Counted from the stretch's first letter, positions 7,003 to 15,250 are shown. The stretch: DNA of 19,634 nt from an uncultured Sphingomonas sp. (GCA_946886845.1 CAMPJH010000009.1:1-19634), one strand, 5' to 3'. Program-made: numbers and translations. Notes: generated by a model from the sequence alone, not told the origin.

Positions 7003-8144
7003 CCGGCGGGCGTCAGCCTCAGCAGACGGCCCTGCCCCGGCGATTCGCCGTCCTCGAGCAAATAGACTTCGCCGTTCGGGCCCTGCTGGACCTCGCGGAT
7101 TCGCGCGTCCATGTCCCACTGGTCGGCCTTTGCGGCATTATCGCCGTCGACATCGACGCGAACCAGCGCCTCGCCCGACAGCGCGCCGGCAAGAATGTCG
7201 CCGCGCCATTGCGGGAACAGGTTGCCCGAATAGACGATCATGCCGGCCGGCGAGATCGACGGGTTCCACCACACCTTTGGTTCCTCGAACCCCCGGCTGG
7301 CATGCTCGTCCGGGATCGGGCGGCCGTCATAATGGCTGCCGTAGGAGGCTAACGGCCAGCCGTAGTTGCGGCCCGCGACGATCAAATTGATCTCGTCGCC
7401 GCCGCGCGGTCCCATCTCGGTCGCCCACAACCGCCCGTCCGGCGCGAACGCGAGGCCGAGCACGTTGCGGTGTCCCATCGTGTAGTACCTGCCGCCCAGC
7501 CGCTCGCCCTCGGCGCTCATGTGGAGGATCTTGCCGAGATCGCTGTTGCGGTCCTGCGCGGGTTCGCCCTTCATGCGGTCGCTCGACGAAACGAACATCG
7601 TCCCGTCGCGGGCGAACGCGATGCGGTGACCGAAATGGGCGCTACCGGTGACCTTGGGTTGCTGGCGCCAGATGACCTTGAACCCGTCGATCCGCGGCTC
7701 GCCCGGGCCCATGATCAGCCGTCCGTAGCCAAGCGCCGCCCCGGCCGTATTGTTCGGCCCGGCCTCGGCATAGCTCAGATAGACCCGCTGGTTGCCGGCG
7801 AAATCGGGATGGACGACGACGTCGCCCAGGCCGCCCTGCCCCGCGAGCTTGACGCTCGGCACGCCCGCGACCTGCCGGCGCCGGCCGCTGGCGACGTCGA
7901 CCAGCCACAGCTCGCCCTCTTTTTCCGTGACCAGCGCCATGTTGGTCATCGGCACCCCGCTTCCGGGCAGGAAGTCCATCGCCCACGGCGTTCCAAAGTC
8001 CATCACTTGAGCGATTGCGAACGGACGCCCGCCGGCGCCGGCTGGAGCGCTCGCGTCATTGTTGGGCTGGGCCTCCGACGGGCCCGGCGAGCCGCATGCG
8101 GCGACCGTCAACAGCAGCATTGCTTGCAATAAGCGCAGGCTCAT
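6999..8144 (-). CDS. PQQ-dependent sugar dehydrogenase-family lipoprotein (glucose/sorbosone dehydrogenase fold)
   Basis: This 381-residue predicted outer-membrane or periplasmic lipoprotein has the signal MSLRLLQAMLLLTVAAC with the lipobox VAAC, lipidation expected on Cys17, and a Pro/Ala-rich linker to about residue 40. The six-bladed propeller domain of the GSDH family follows: GQGGLGDVVVHPDF (102-115), GSAHFGHRIAF (167-177) with His170 as candidate catalytic base, GHRNVLGLAFAPDG (224-237), EMGPRGGDEIN (243-253), GRNYGWP (258-264) and WNPSISPAGM (293-302). Relatives include soluble glucose dehydrogenase and YliI, which use PQQ to oxidise aldoses; the substrate here is unknown. The frame extends to 8495, but that extension lacks a signal sequence. 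ATG 8144 fits an AAAGG site (8154-8158) at nine bases; ATG 8150 is the alternative. It is divergent from the PKS gene. Confidence 0.88.
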   Translation of the reverse strand: MSLRLLQAMLLLTVAACGSPGPSEAQPNNDASAPAGAGGRPFAIAQVMDFGTPWAMDFLPGSGVPMTNMALVTEKEGELWLVDVASGRRRQVAGVPSVKLAGQGGLGDVVVHPDFAGNQRVYLSYAEAGPNNTAGAALGYGRLIMGPGEPRIDGFKVIWRQQPKVTGSAHFGHRIAFARDGTMFVSSSDRMKGEPAQDRNSDLGKILHMSAEGERLGGRYYTMGHRNVLGLAFAPDGRLWATEMGPRGGDEINLIVAGRNYGWPLASYGSHYDGRPIPDEHASRGFEEPKVWWNPSISPAGMIVYSGNLFPQWRGDILAGALSGEALVRVDVDGDNAAKADQWDMDARIREVQQGPNGEVYLLEDGESPGQGRLLRLTPAG

Positions 8145-8166
8145 CCACATTGACCTTTCATCGCGT

Positions 8167-8182
8167 CCGGCAAACGAGCCGG
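8167..8182. repeat. Inverted repeat in the dehydrogenase/PKS divergent spacer
   Basis: CCGGC (8167-8171) and GCCGG (8178-8182) flank AAACGA in the 56-bp spacer between the divergent lipoprotein and type III PKS genes. It might be an operator shared by both genes. The arms are short and a chance match is possible. Confidence 0.25.
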
Positions 8183-8200
8183 CTGGAGATAGGCTCCCAA

Positions 8201-9247
8201 GTGCAGCCGTGCAGCCTTTTGTCGCTGGCAACCGCCGTCCCGCCGCGGGTCGTCGAGCAGGATTATGCGAAGGCTGCGGCCCGCCGCGCCTTCGGCGGCA
8301 GCAAGGGGTTGTTCGATCGCCTCGCCGGAGTGTTCGATAATGCCGGAATCGCCCGGCGCAACATCGTCGCCCCGGTCGATTGGTATGAGCAGCCGCACGG
8401 CTGGCACGACCGCAATGCGCTTTATCTGCAGGCTGCCGAACAGCTGTTCGAGGAGGCCGCGGCCAAAGCGATCGAAAGGGCGGGCCTGAGCGCAAACCAG
8501 ATCGACGGGGTCGTGACGGTTTCGACCACCGGCATCGCCACGCCCAGCCTGGAAGCGCGCGTTGGGCCGCGCCTCGGGCTGCGCGGCGACGTCCGGCGAC
8601 TGCCGATGTTCGGTCTCGGTTGCGCAGGCGGAATTTCCGGCCTCGCCACCGCCGCTCGATTGGCTGGCGCCGAGCCGGGCACCAACTGGCTGATGGTCAC
8701 CGTCGAAACCTGCTCGATTTCGATCCGCCTCGACAGCGACGACCCGGCGGCGATCGTCGCCACCGCCTTGTTCGGCGACGGAGCCGCGGCAGCGGTCGTC
8801 AGCGCCGGCAGTCACAGCCTCGCCCGGATCGCCGGCGCCGCCGAGAAATTGTGGCCGGACACCCAGCGGATCATGGGCTGGGACGTCGAGGACCCGGGCC
8901 TCGCCGTGGTCTTCGACCGCGCCATTCCGCCGTTCATCGAGGAGAATCTGCAGTCCGCGGTGGACGAAATGCTCGCCGGCCTTGGCCGCGCCCGCGACGA
9001 CATCGACCGCTTCTGCTGCCACCCCGGCGGGGTAAAAGTGATCGACGCGATCGAAGCCGCGCTCGACCTCCCTCAGGGCGAGCTCAACCTCGAGCGCGAA
9101 GTGCTCCACGATCACGGCAACATGAGCGCGCCGACAGTGCTGTTCGTGCTCGAACGGCTGATCGAGCAAGGGCTTCCGAAGCGGGTGATGATGACCGCCT
9201 TCGGGCCCGGCTTCACCTGCGCCGGGTTGCTGTTGGAGGCACCATGA
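8201..9247 (+). CDS. Type III polyketide synthase (chalcone/stilbene synthase family, alkylpyrone-synthase-like)
   Basis: This protein of about 348 residues has the thiolase fold of type III PKSs. These enzymes extend a CoA-linked starter with malonyl-CoA and cyclise the product without an acyl carrier protein. The catalytic triad is complete: Cys141 in GLGCAGGISGLA, His274 in FCCHPGGVKV and Asn307 in DHGNMSAPTV. The C-terminal MTAFGPGFTCAGLLLE matches the family's GFGPG loop. The first residues after the start (LLSLATAVPPRVVEQ) are typical of bacterial alkylpyrone/alkylresorcinol synthases. The frame is open from 8015, but that part overlaps the divergent gene. GTG 8201, with GGAGATAGG seven to eight bases upstream, gives a normal length. 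It is coupled by ATGA to an ICMT-family methyltransferase, as in bpsA-bpsB and srsA-srsB. The product cannot be read. Confidence 0.9.
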   Translation: MQPCSLLSLATAVPPRVVEQDYAKAAARRAFGGSKGLFDRLAGVFDNAGIARRNIVAPVDWYEQPHGWHDRNALYLQAAEQLFEEAAAKAIERAGLSANQIDGVVTVSTTGIATPSLEARVGPRLGLRGDVRRLPMFGLGCAGGISGLATAARLAGAEPGTNWLMVTVETCSISIRLDSDDPAAIVATALFGDGAAAAVVSAGSHSLARIAGAAEKLWPDTQRIMGWDVEDPGLAVVFDRAIPPFIEENLQSAVDEMLAGLGRARDDIDRFCCHPGGVKVIDAIEAALDLPQGELNLEREVLHDHGNMSAPTVLFVLERLIEQGLPKRVMMTAFGPGFTCAGLLLEAP

Positions 9248-9738
9248 ACTGGATTGCCGTCGCCATCCTGGCGTTCGTCACCGCCGAGCGATTGCTCGAG
9301 CTTTTGCTCTCCCGCGCCAACACAAACCGGCTGCTTGCCCAAGGCGCGCGCGAACATGGAGCCGGGCATTATCCGTTGATCGTCGCGGTTCATGCCGCCT
9401 GGTTGATCACTTTGTGGCTGCTGGCGACCGATCGTCCGGTCGACGCGTTCTGGCTGGCGATGTTCGTGCTTCTGCTGCTCGCCCGCTTCTGGGTGATCGC
9501 GACCCTTGGGCCGCGCTGGACCACTCGGATCATCGTTCTTCCCGATGCGCCGCTGGTGGAGGAAGGCCCGTACCGCTTCCTCAATCACCCCAATTATTGG
9601 GTGGTGATCGGCGAGATCGCGGTGTTGCCGCTGGTGTTCGGCCTGCCGTGGGTGGCGTTGGTCTTTTCCATCCTCAACGCCGCCGTCTTGACGATCCGGA
9701 TCCGCGAGGAGGATCGGGCGCTTCGGCCGGACCACTGA
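9244..9738 (+). CDS. Isoprenylcysteine carboxyl methyltransferase-family membrane protein (BpsB/SrsB-like)
   Basis: This 164-residue protein has about four membrane segments (3-22, 43-61, 67-87, 119-145). It carries the ICMT/PEMT SAM-binding region: LGPRWTTRI (88-96), EEGPYRFLNHPNYW (106-119) and, near the C-terminus, REEDRAL. In Bacillus BpsB and Streptomyces SrsB, family members encoded beside type III PKSs O-methylate alkylpyrones or alkylresorcinols. The 4-nt ATGA overlap (9244-9247) with the PKS strongly suggests the same here. A GGAGG ribosome site lies at 9235-9239. SAM would come from MetK. It ends 122 bp before rimP and is probably the last gene of its transcript. Family placement is firm; the substrate is inferred from context. 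Confidence 0.87.
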   Translation: MNWIAVAILAFVTAERLLELLLSRANTNRLLAQGAREHGAGHYPLIVAVHAAWLITLWLLATDRPVDAFWLAMFVLLLLARFWVIATLGPRWTTRIIVLPDAPLVEEGPYRFLNHPNYWVVIGEIAVLPLVFGLPWVALVFSILNAAVLTIRIREEDRALRPDH

Positions 9739-9744
9739 CGTCGC

Positions 9745-9773
9745 TTGCGCCGCGCCCTCGACGAGCCTATATC
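9745..9773 (+). promoter_or_regulatory. Predicted sigma70-type promoter for the rimP-nusA-infB operon
   Basis: TTGCGC at 9745-9750 and TATATC at 9768-9773 are separated by exactly 17 bp, between the ICMT-family gene and rimP. This matches the alphaproteobacterial housekeeping pattern (CTTG at -35, TATA-like -10). A start near 9780 would give an untranslated leader of about 80 bases. This is the best promoter I found in the window. Confidence 0.55.
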
Positions 9774-9808
9774 GCCGTCTCTCCTCGACATCGTCATTGA
9801 TGCTGAGG

Positions 9809-9829
9809 CTGGTCCCCTGCCGGGGCCGG
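9809..9829 (+). other. Hairpin in the rimP leader
   Basis: CTGG-T-CCCC (9809-9817) pairs with GGGGCCGG (9822-9829), with one bulged T, one G-U pair and a TGCC loop. It lies in the predicted rimP leader, after the ICMT-family gene. No T-run follows, so an attenuator, a leader structure or a dispersed repeat are all possible. Confidence 0.4.
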
Positions 9830-9860
9830 TCCGAGGGGTGTTTGGATTTCAGGATCGCGA

Positions 9861-10385
9861 ATGGCTGCTGACATTGCCGCGTTGACAGGATTGATCGAGC
9901 CCGAGCTCAAGACGCTCGGCTACGATCTCGTGCGCGTGGCGATGATCGGCGGCACGTCCGACCCGACTTTGCAGGTGATGGCCGAGCGGCCCGATACCCG
10001 CCAGCTCGACCTTGGCGATTGCGAGCGCATCTCTCGCCGGCTGTCGGAGCTGTTCGATGCCGCCGACCCGATCGAAGGCTCGTACCGGCTGGAAGTCAGC
10101 TCGCCCGGAATCGACCGCCCGCTTACGCGGCCGCGCGATTACGCGGACTGGAAGGGCCATCAGGCGCGCTTGAAGCTGGTCGAAACCCGCCAGCCACCCA
10201 AGCAGCTGTCGGGACGCATCGAAGGAATCGACGGTGACGTCGTCCTCCTGACAACGGCGGCAGGCGCTCGCGAAATCGCTATTGAAGACATCGCGTCGGC
10301 CAAGCTCCTGCTTACCGACGAACTGATCAAAGCCACTACTCCGCTCAGCACAGAAGGGGCGGACCTCATCAAAACGGAAGGTTGA
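9861..10385 (+). CDS. rimP: Ribosome maturation factor RimP
   Basis: This 174-residue cytoplasmic protein assists late maturation of the 30S subunit. The N-terminal alpha/beta domain (1-85) carries the typical LDLGDCERISRRLSELFD and YRLEVSSPGIDRPLTRPRDY (75-94). An SH3-like C-terminal domain follows (about 95-160), including LSGRIEGIDGDVVLL. The length is normal for alphaproteobacteria. AGGA at 9851-9854 lies six bases before the ATG. It is the first gene of the rimP-nusA-ylxR-infB cluster, with a promoter-like element upstream. The gap to the nusA start is only 5 bp. Confidence 0.94.
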   Translation: MAADIAALTGLIEPELKTLGYDLVRVAMIGGTSDPTLQVMAERPDTRQLDLGDCERISRRLSELFDAADPIEGSYRLEVSSPGIDRPLTRPRDYADWKGHQARLKLVETRQPPKQLSGRIEGIDGDVVLLTTAAGAREIAIEDIASAKLLLTDELIKATTPLSTEGADLIKTEG

Positions 10386-10390
10386 CGACC

Positions 10391-12022
10391 ATGGCTACCG
10401 CAGCACCCGCGGCACCGACTGCAAACAAGGCCGAGCTGCTGGCGATCGCCGACGCCGTCGCTCGCGAAAAGCTGATCGACAAGGCGATCGTCATCGAGGC
10501 GATGGAAGATGCGATCCAGCGCGCCGCCCGCGCCCGCTATGGCGCAGAGAACGACATCCGCGCCAAGCTCGACCAGAACACCGGCGAGCTTCGCCTGTGG
10601 CGCGTCCTCGAAGTGGTCGAGGAGCCCGAGGATCATTTCAAGCAGGTCGACGTCAAGGGCGCGCAGAAGCTCGACAAGAGCGCCAAGCTCGGCGACTTCA
10701 TCGTCGACCCGCTGCCGCCGATCGAGTTCGGCCGGATCGCCGCCCAGGCCGCCAAGCAGGTCATCTTCCAGAAGGTCCGCGACGCCGAGCGCGAGCGCCA
10801 GTTCGAGGAATTCAAGGACCGCGTCAGCGAGGTCATCACCGGCGTCGTCAAGCGGGTCGAGTTCGGCCACGTCGTCGTCGATCTCGGCCGAGCCGAGGGC
10901 GTCATCCGCCGCGACCAGCAGATCCCGCGCGAGATGGTCCGTGTCGGCGACCGAATCCGCTCGCTGATCATGCGCGTCAGCCGCGAAGCCCGCGGCCCGC
11001 AGATCTTCCTGTCGCGCGCCCACCCGGACTTCATGAAGAAGCTGTTCGCCCAGGAAGTGCCGGAGATTTACGACGGCATCATCGAGATCAAGGCCGCCGC
11101 CCGCGACCCCGGCAGCCGCGCCAAGATCGGCGTCATCAGCCACGACAGCTCGATCGACCCGGTCGGCGCCTGCGTCGGAATGAAGGGCAGCCGGGTCCAG
11201 GCCGTCGTCCAGGAGCTGCAGGGCGAGAAGATCGACATCATCCCCTGGTCCGAGGACCTGGCGACGTTCGTCGTCAACGGGCTCCAGCCGGCGACCGTCA
11301 GCCGGGTCGTCATCGATGAGGAAGAAAGCCGCATCGAAGTCGTCGTTCCCGATGACCAGCTCAGCCTGGCGATCGGCCGGCGCGGCCAGAACGTCCGCCT
11401 GGCCAGCCAGCTGACCAGCTCGCAGATCGACATCCTCACCGAGGCCGACGCCAGCGAAAAGCGGCAGCGCGAGTTCATCGAGCGCTCCGAAATGTTCCAG
11501 ACCGAGCTCGACGTCGACGAGACCCTGGCTCAGCTGCTGGTCGCCGAAGGCTTCACCACGCTCGACGAGGTCGCCTACGTCACGCGCGAGGAGATCAGCT
11601 CGATCGAGGGCCTCGACGAGGACATCGCCGAGGAGCTGCAGAGCCGCGCCTCCGAAGCGCTCGAGCGCCGCGAGGCGGCGTCTCGTGAGGAGCGCCGCAA
11701 GCTCGGCGTCGAGGACTCGGTGGCCGAGATGCCGCACCTCACCGAGCAAATGCTGGTGACTTTGGGCAAGGCGGGGATCAAGACCCTCGACGACCTCGCC
11801 GACCTCGCCACCGATGAGCTGGTGCAGAAGCGTCGGGTCGAGCCGCGCCGCCGCTCCGACGCACCGGTCCGCGCCGAGGACAAGGGCGGGATACTGGCCG
11901 AATATGGCCTGACCGAAGAGCAGGGCAACGAGATCATCATGGCCGCCCGCGCCCATTGGTTCGAGGACGAAGACAAGCCCGAGAAGGGTGGGGAGGACGC
12001 CGTTGCGGAACCCACCCAATGA
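10391..12022 (+). CDS. nusA: Transcription termination/antitermination protein NusA
   Basis: This 543-residue RNA polymerase-binding factor governs pausing, termination and rRNA antitermination. The N-terminal RNAP-binding domain spans about 14-135. An S1 domain covers about 145-210 (VVKRVEFGHVVVDLGRAEG). Two KH domains follow, with GxxG-type loops at GMKGSR (263-268) and GRRGQN (329-334). Two helix-hairpin-helix repeats lie at about 375-425 and 448-520, followed by an acidic tail. A TTG at 10382 could add three residues and overlap the rimP stop, but ATG 10391 has GGAAGG (10376-10381) at good spacing. The 3' end overlaps the ylxR start by 20 bp. All expected domains are present. Confidence 0.95.
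   Translation: MATAAPAAPTANKAELLAIADAVAREKLIDKAIVIEAMEDAIQRAARARYGAENDIRAKLDQNTGELRLWRVLEVVEEPEDHFKQVDVKGAQKLDKSAKLGDFIVDPLPPIEFGRIAAQAAKQVIFQKVRDAERERQFEEFKDRVSEVITGVVKRVEFGHVVVDLGRAEGVIRRDQQIPREMVRVGDRIRSLIMRVSREARGPQIFLSRAHPDFMKKLFAQEVPEIYDGIIEIKAAARDPGSRAKIGVISHDSSIDPVGACVGMKGSRVQAVVQELQGEKIDIIPWSEDLATFVVNGLQPATVSRVVIDEEESRIEVVVPDDQLSLAIGRRGQNVRLASQLTSSQIDILTEADASEKRQREFIERSEMFQTELDVDETLAQLLVAEGFTTLDEVAYVTREEISSIEGLDEDIAEELQSRASEALERREAASREERRKLGVEDSVAEMPHLTEQMLVTLGKAGIKTLDDLADLATDELVQKRRVEPRRRSDAPVRAEDKGGILAEYGLTEEQGNEIIMAARAHWFEDEDKPEKGGEDAVAEPTQ
11990..11997 (+). promoter_or_regulatory. Ribosome binding site deciding the TTG start of ylxR
   Basis: GGGGAGGA, inside the nusA 3' end, lies about six bases before TTG 12003. 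It favours that start over GTG 11988, which would have no spacing from its nearest purine block. Confidence 0.65.
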
Positions 12023-12704
12023 GACCGCTGAACGCCTGAAGCACACGCCCGAGCGGACCTGCGTCCTCACCCGGCGCAAGGCCACGAAGGACGCTCTGAT
12101 CCGCCTCGCGCTCGGCCCCGATGGAACCGTCGCTCCCGACGTTCGCGCCCGCGCGCCCGGCCGCGGGGCGTGGATTTCCGTCGGCCGCACCAAGCTCGAT
12201 GAGGCCGTTGCGAACGGCAAGCTGAAGGCGGCGCTTGCCCGGGCGTTCAAGACGGGCGAGGTCGCCATCCCGCCCGATCTCGGCGAGCGGACCGAGCAGG
12301 CGCTTCGCCAGGCGGCGCTGGATCGGCTTGGAATGGAGGCCCGCGCCGGCAATTTGCTGAGCGGTTCGGAACGCGTCGAAGCGACGGCCCGGAGCGGCAA
12401 GGTTCACCTGTTGATTCACGCCGCCGATGCCGGCGAAGACGGCCGCAAACGGCTCGACCAGGCGTGGCGAGCCGGCGGTGGCGGGCCTCAAGGGGTGATA
12501 TTTCCGGAGCCGCGCCCTATCTTGTCGATAGCCTTGGGGCGCGAAAATGTGGTACATGTCGCCCTGAACGAACCCGCCGCTGCGGCGCGCGTCATGGACG
12601 CGCTTTCGCGATGGCGCGATTTCATTGCCCCCGATGCTGGTCTGGAGGGCGGCGCTCCCGCCTCTCGAACCGGCACGGCTGAAGAAGTTGAAGGAACAGA
12701 ATGA
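12003..12704 (+). CDS. YlxR-type (DUF448) RNA-binding protein fused to an L7Ae/L30e-like domain
   Basis: The protein has about 233 residues. The N-terminal DUF448/YlxR domain carries PERTCVLTRRK (16-26), LIRLALGPDG (32-41) and APGRGAWI (51-58), which form a basic nucleic-acid surface. An L7Ae/L30e-like domain follows (about 105-210): AGNLLSGSERVEATARSGKV, LLIHAADAG and IFPEPRPILSIALGRENVVH. In Firmicutes these are two separate small genes between nusA and infB; alphaproteobacteria commonly carry the fusion. The exact role is unknown, though YlxR binds RNA and has been linked to RNase P and transcription control. TTG 12003 is chosen for its strong ribosome site. The C-terminal tail is acidic. 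The stop overlaps the infB start as ATGA (12701-12704). Confidence 0.88.
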   Translation: MRNPPNETAERLKHTPERTCVLTRRKATKDALIRLALGPDGTVAPDVRARAPGRGAWISVGRTKLDEAVANGKLKAALARAFKTGEVAIPPDLGERTEQALRQAALDRLGMEARAGNLLSGSERVEATARSGKVHLLIHAADAGEDGRKRLDQAWRAGGGGPQGVIFPEPRPILSIALGRENVVHVALNEPAAAARVMDALSRWRDFIAPDAGLEGGAPASRTGTAEEVEGTE

Positions 12705-15208
12705 CCGACCAGACCGAAAAGCCGAAGCTTGGCACCCGGGCGCCGCTCGGCCTCAAGCGCACGGTCGAAACCGGCAAGGTGAAGCAGAGCTTCAGCCATG
12801 GCCGTTCGAACACGGTCGTGGTCGAGGTCAAGAAGCGCCGGATTCTCGGCCGGCCCGGCGAGGCCGAGGCACCGAAAACGCCAACTCCGGAGGCCGAGGC
12901 CCCCAAGCCGGCGCCAGTGCCCGCCAAGCCGGCGGCGCCCGCCGCGCGCGCCCCGCGCTCGTCGCCGACCGACGACATCACCCGCCGCAAGGAAACTCAG
13001 GAGCGGCTGCTTCGCGAAGCCGAGGAGGCCCGGCTTTCGTCGCTCGAGGAAGCCCGCCGCCGCGAGGATCGCGCCAAGGTCGAGCAGACCGAGGATGAGC
13101 GCCGCCGCGCGGAAGAGAATCGCCGCGCCGAAGAGGCGGCGGCTGAAGAGGCGCGAGCTCGCGCCGAAGAAGAAGCGCGTGCGCCCGAAGTCCCCGCCCA
13201 GCCCGAACCGCCCGCGGTTGTCGAGCCCGAGGAGGACGATCGAGGCCCGCGCCGTCACGGTCACGCGCCCGCCGCCAAGCGCCCCGAGCCGGCGCGTCCG
13301 TCGCGCGGCCGCGACGAGCACCGCCAGCGCGGCAAGCTGACCGTCAGCCGGGCGCTGTCCGGCGAGGACGACAGCCGCGCCCGCTCGCTCGCCGCGCTCA
13401 AGCGCGCCCGCGAGAAGGAAAAGCGCGCCCACCAGCAGGCCGGTCCCGCGCAAAAGCAGGCCCGCGACGTCGTCGTCCCGGAAGCGATCACCGTCCAGGA
13501 TCTCGCCAATCGCATGGCCGAGCGCGGCGCCGACCTGGTCAAAGCCTTGTTCAAGATGGGCATGCCGGTCACCCTGACCCAGACCATCGACCAGGACACC
13601 GCCGAGCTTCTGGTCACCGAGTTCGGGCACAACATCAAGCGCGTCAGCGAGTCCGACATTGAAATCGGTCTCAGCGGCGAGGAAGATGCCGCCGAGACCC
13701 TGAAGCCGCGTCCGCCGGTGGTCACCATCATGGGCCACGTCGACCACGGCAAGACCTCGTTGCTCGACGCGATCCGCGGCGAAGACGTCGTCTCCGGCGA
13801 GGCCGGCGGCATCACCCAGCACATCGGCGCTTATCAGGTCACGCTGCCCGACAAGGCCAAGGTCACCTTCCTCGACACGCCGGGCCACGAAGCTTTCACC
13901 GAGATGCGCGCCCGCGGCGCCAACGTCACCGATATCGTCGTGCTGGTCGTCGCCGCCGACGACGGCCTGAAGCCGCAGACCATCGAGGCGATCAACCACA
14001 CCAAGGCGGCCGGCGTGCCGATGATCGTCGCCATCAACAAGATCGACAAGCCGGAGGCCAAACCGCAGAAGGTCCGCGAGGAGCTTCTCCAGCACGAGGT
14101 GATCGTCGAGGAGATGGGCGGCGACGTCCAGAACGTCGAGGTTTCGGCGCTCAAGAAGACCAATCTCGACAAGCTGCTCGAGGCGATCCAGCTGCAGTCC
14201 GAAATTCTCGAGCTCAAGGCCAATCCCGACCGCCAGGCCGAAGGCACGGTGGTCGAAGCCAAGCTCGACAAGGGCCGCGGCCCGCTGGCCACGGTGCTGG
14301 TCCAGCGCGGCACGCTTCGGGTCGGCGACGTGTTCGTCGCCGGCGCGTCGAGCGGCAAGGTCCGCGCGATGATCGACGACAAGGGCCGCCAGGTTAAGGA
14401 AGCCGGGCCGTCCGTGCCGGTCGAAGTCCTCGGCCTGTCGGCAGTACCGTCGGCCGGCGACGCCTTCACGGTCGTCGAGAACGAGGCCCGCGCCCGCGAG
14501 GTCGCGTCCTATCGCCAGAGCGTTCTCGATCGCAAGCGCACGACATCGGCGCCGGTCAGCCTCGAGAACATGTTCGCCAGCCACGCTTCGACGACCATGG
14601 AGTTCCCGCTGGTCGTCAAGGCGGACGTCCACGGCTCGGTCGAGGCGATCGTCCATGCCCTCAACCGCCTCTCGACCGATGAAATCCGGGTCCGCGTCCT
14701 GCACTCGGGCGTCGGCGCCATCACCGAGAGCGACGTCACCCTGGCGAGCGCCAGCGGCGCGCCGATCATCGGCTTCAACGTCCGCCCCAACGCCAAGGCG
14801 CGCGAAGTCGCCGAGCGCAACAAGGTCGAGCTTCGCTATTACGACGTCATCTACCACCTCACCGACTGGGTGAAGGGCGCGATGGCCGGAGAGCTGGGGC
14901 CGGAGATCATCGAGACTGTGGTCGGCCGTGCCGAAGTCCGCGAAGTGTTCCCGGCCGGCAAGAAGGACAAGGCAGCCGGCCTGCTGGTCACCGAGGGCGT
15001 CATTCGCAAGGGCCTCAACGCCCGACTGACGCGCGAGGACGTCATCGTTTCGAAGACGACGATCAGCTCGCTTCGGCGGTTCAAGGACGACGTCGCCGAA
15101 GTGCGCGCCGGCCTCGAATGCGGAGTCATGCTGGCCGACACCAACGACGTCCAGCCGGGCGACACGCTCGAGGTGTTCGAGGTCGAGGAACGCGCGCGGA
15201 CGCTGTAG
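12701..15208 (+). CDS. infB: Translation initiation factor IF-2
   Basis: This 835-residue GTPase recruits fMet-tRNA to the 30S subunit and promotes subunit joining. The N-terminal IF2-associated segment (about 10-50, [20 protein letters not shown]) is followed by a long Glu/Arg/Ala/Pro-rich linker (about 55-255) that is probably coiled or disordered. The IF2_N domain starts near 258 ([20 protein letters not shown]). GTPase motifs are G1 GHVDHGKTS (345-353), switch [12 protein letters not shown]3 DTPGH (392-396), G4 NKID (446-449) and G5 SAL. Domains II-IV follow and end with [16 protein letters not shown] at 12691-12695 is five bases before the ATG. The start overlaps the ylxR stop. It is intact and of expected length. 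Confidence 0.96.
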   Translation: MTDQTEKPKLGTRAPLGLKRTVETGKVKQSFSHGRSNTVVVEVKKRRILGRPGEAEAPKTPTPEAEAPKPAPVPAKPAAPAARAPRSSPTDDITRRKETQERLLREAEEARLSSLEEARRREDRAKVEQTEDERRRAEENRRAEEAAAEEARARAEEEARAPEVPAQPEPPAVVEPEEDDRGPRRHGHAPAAKRPEPARPSRGRDEHRQRGKLTVSRALSGEDDSRARSLAALKRAREKEKRAHQQAGPAQKQARDVVVPEAITVQDLANRMAERGADLVKALFKMGMPVTLTQTIDQDTAELLVTEFGHNIKRVSESDIEIGLSGEEDAAETLKPRPPVVTIMGHVDHGKTSLLDAIRGEDVVSGEAGGITQHIGAYQVTLPDKAKVTFLDTPGHEAFTEMRARGANVTDIVVLVVAADDGLKPQTIEAINHTKAAGVPMIVAINKIDKPEAKPQKVREELLQHEVIVEEMGGDVQNVEVSALKKTNLDKLLEAIQLQSEILELKANPDRQAEGTVVEAKLDKGRGPLATVLVQRGTLRVGDVFVAGASSGKVRAMIDDKGRQVKEAGPSVPVEVLGLSAVPSAGDAFTVVENEARAREVASYRQSVLDRKRTTSAPVSLENMFASHASTTMEFPLVVKADVHGSVEAIVHALNRLSTDEIRVRVLHSGVGAITESDVTLASASGAPIIGFNVRPNAKAREVAERNKVELRYYDVIYHLTDWVKGAMAGELGPEIIETVVGRAEVREVFPAGKKDKAAGLLVTEGVIRKGLNARLTREDVIVSKTTISSLRRFKDDVAEVRAGLECGVMLADTNDVQPGDTLEVFEVEERARTL

Positions 15209-15214
15209 CAACCT

Positions 15215-15250
15215 CCCTCTCCCGCTCGCGGGAGAGGGTCGGGGTGAGGG
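15215..15250 (+). repeat. REP-like palindrome between infB and rbfA
   Basis: CCCTCTCCCGC (15215-15225) and GCGGGAGAGGG (15228-15238) form a perfect 11-bp stem around TC, followed by TCGGGGTGAGGG (15239-15250). From memory, this stem plus GGGGTGAGGG tail is a widely dispersed intergenic repeat in many proteobacterial genomes. It fills most of the 48-bp infB-rbfA spacer. Its terminal GAGGG sits six bases before the rbfA ATG and looks like its Shine-Dalgarno. Confidence 0.7.

Noticed and set aside
8015..8200. Upstream extension of the PKS frame.
   Set aside because: It runs antisense through the dehydrogenase signal region; the PKS family begins near GTG 8201.
8145..8495. N-terminal extension of the dehydrogenase frame on the minus strand.
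   Set aside because: It would overlap the PKS 5' end and bury the lipoprotein signal sequence; the extension is Arg/Pro-rich shadow sequence.
10160..12400. A 746-codon open frame antisense to nusA and ylxR.
   Set aside because: Same codon-bias shadow; composition is Asp/Leu/Ala/Arg-rich with no recognisable domain.
12840..13470. Repetitive Glu/Arg/Ala-rich segment of infB as a possible repeat expansion.
   Set aside because: A charged, variable linker of this kind is typical of IF-2 in this group; the DNA repeats are short and imperfect.
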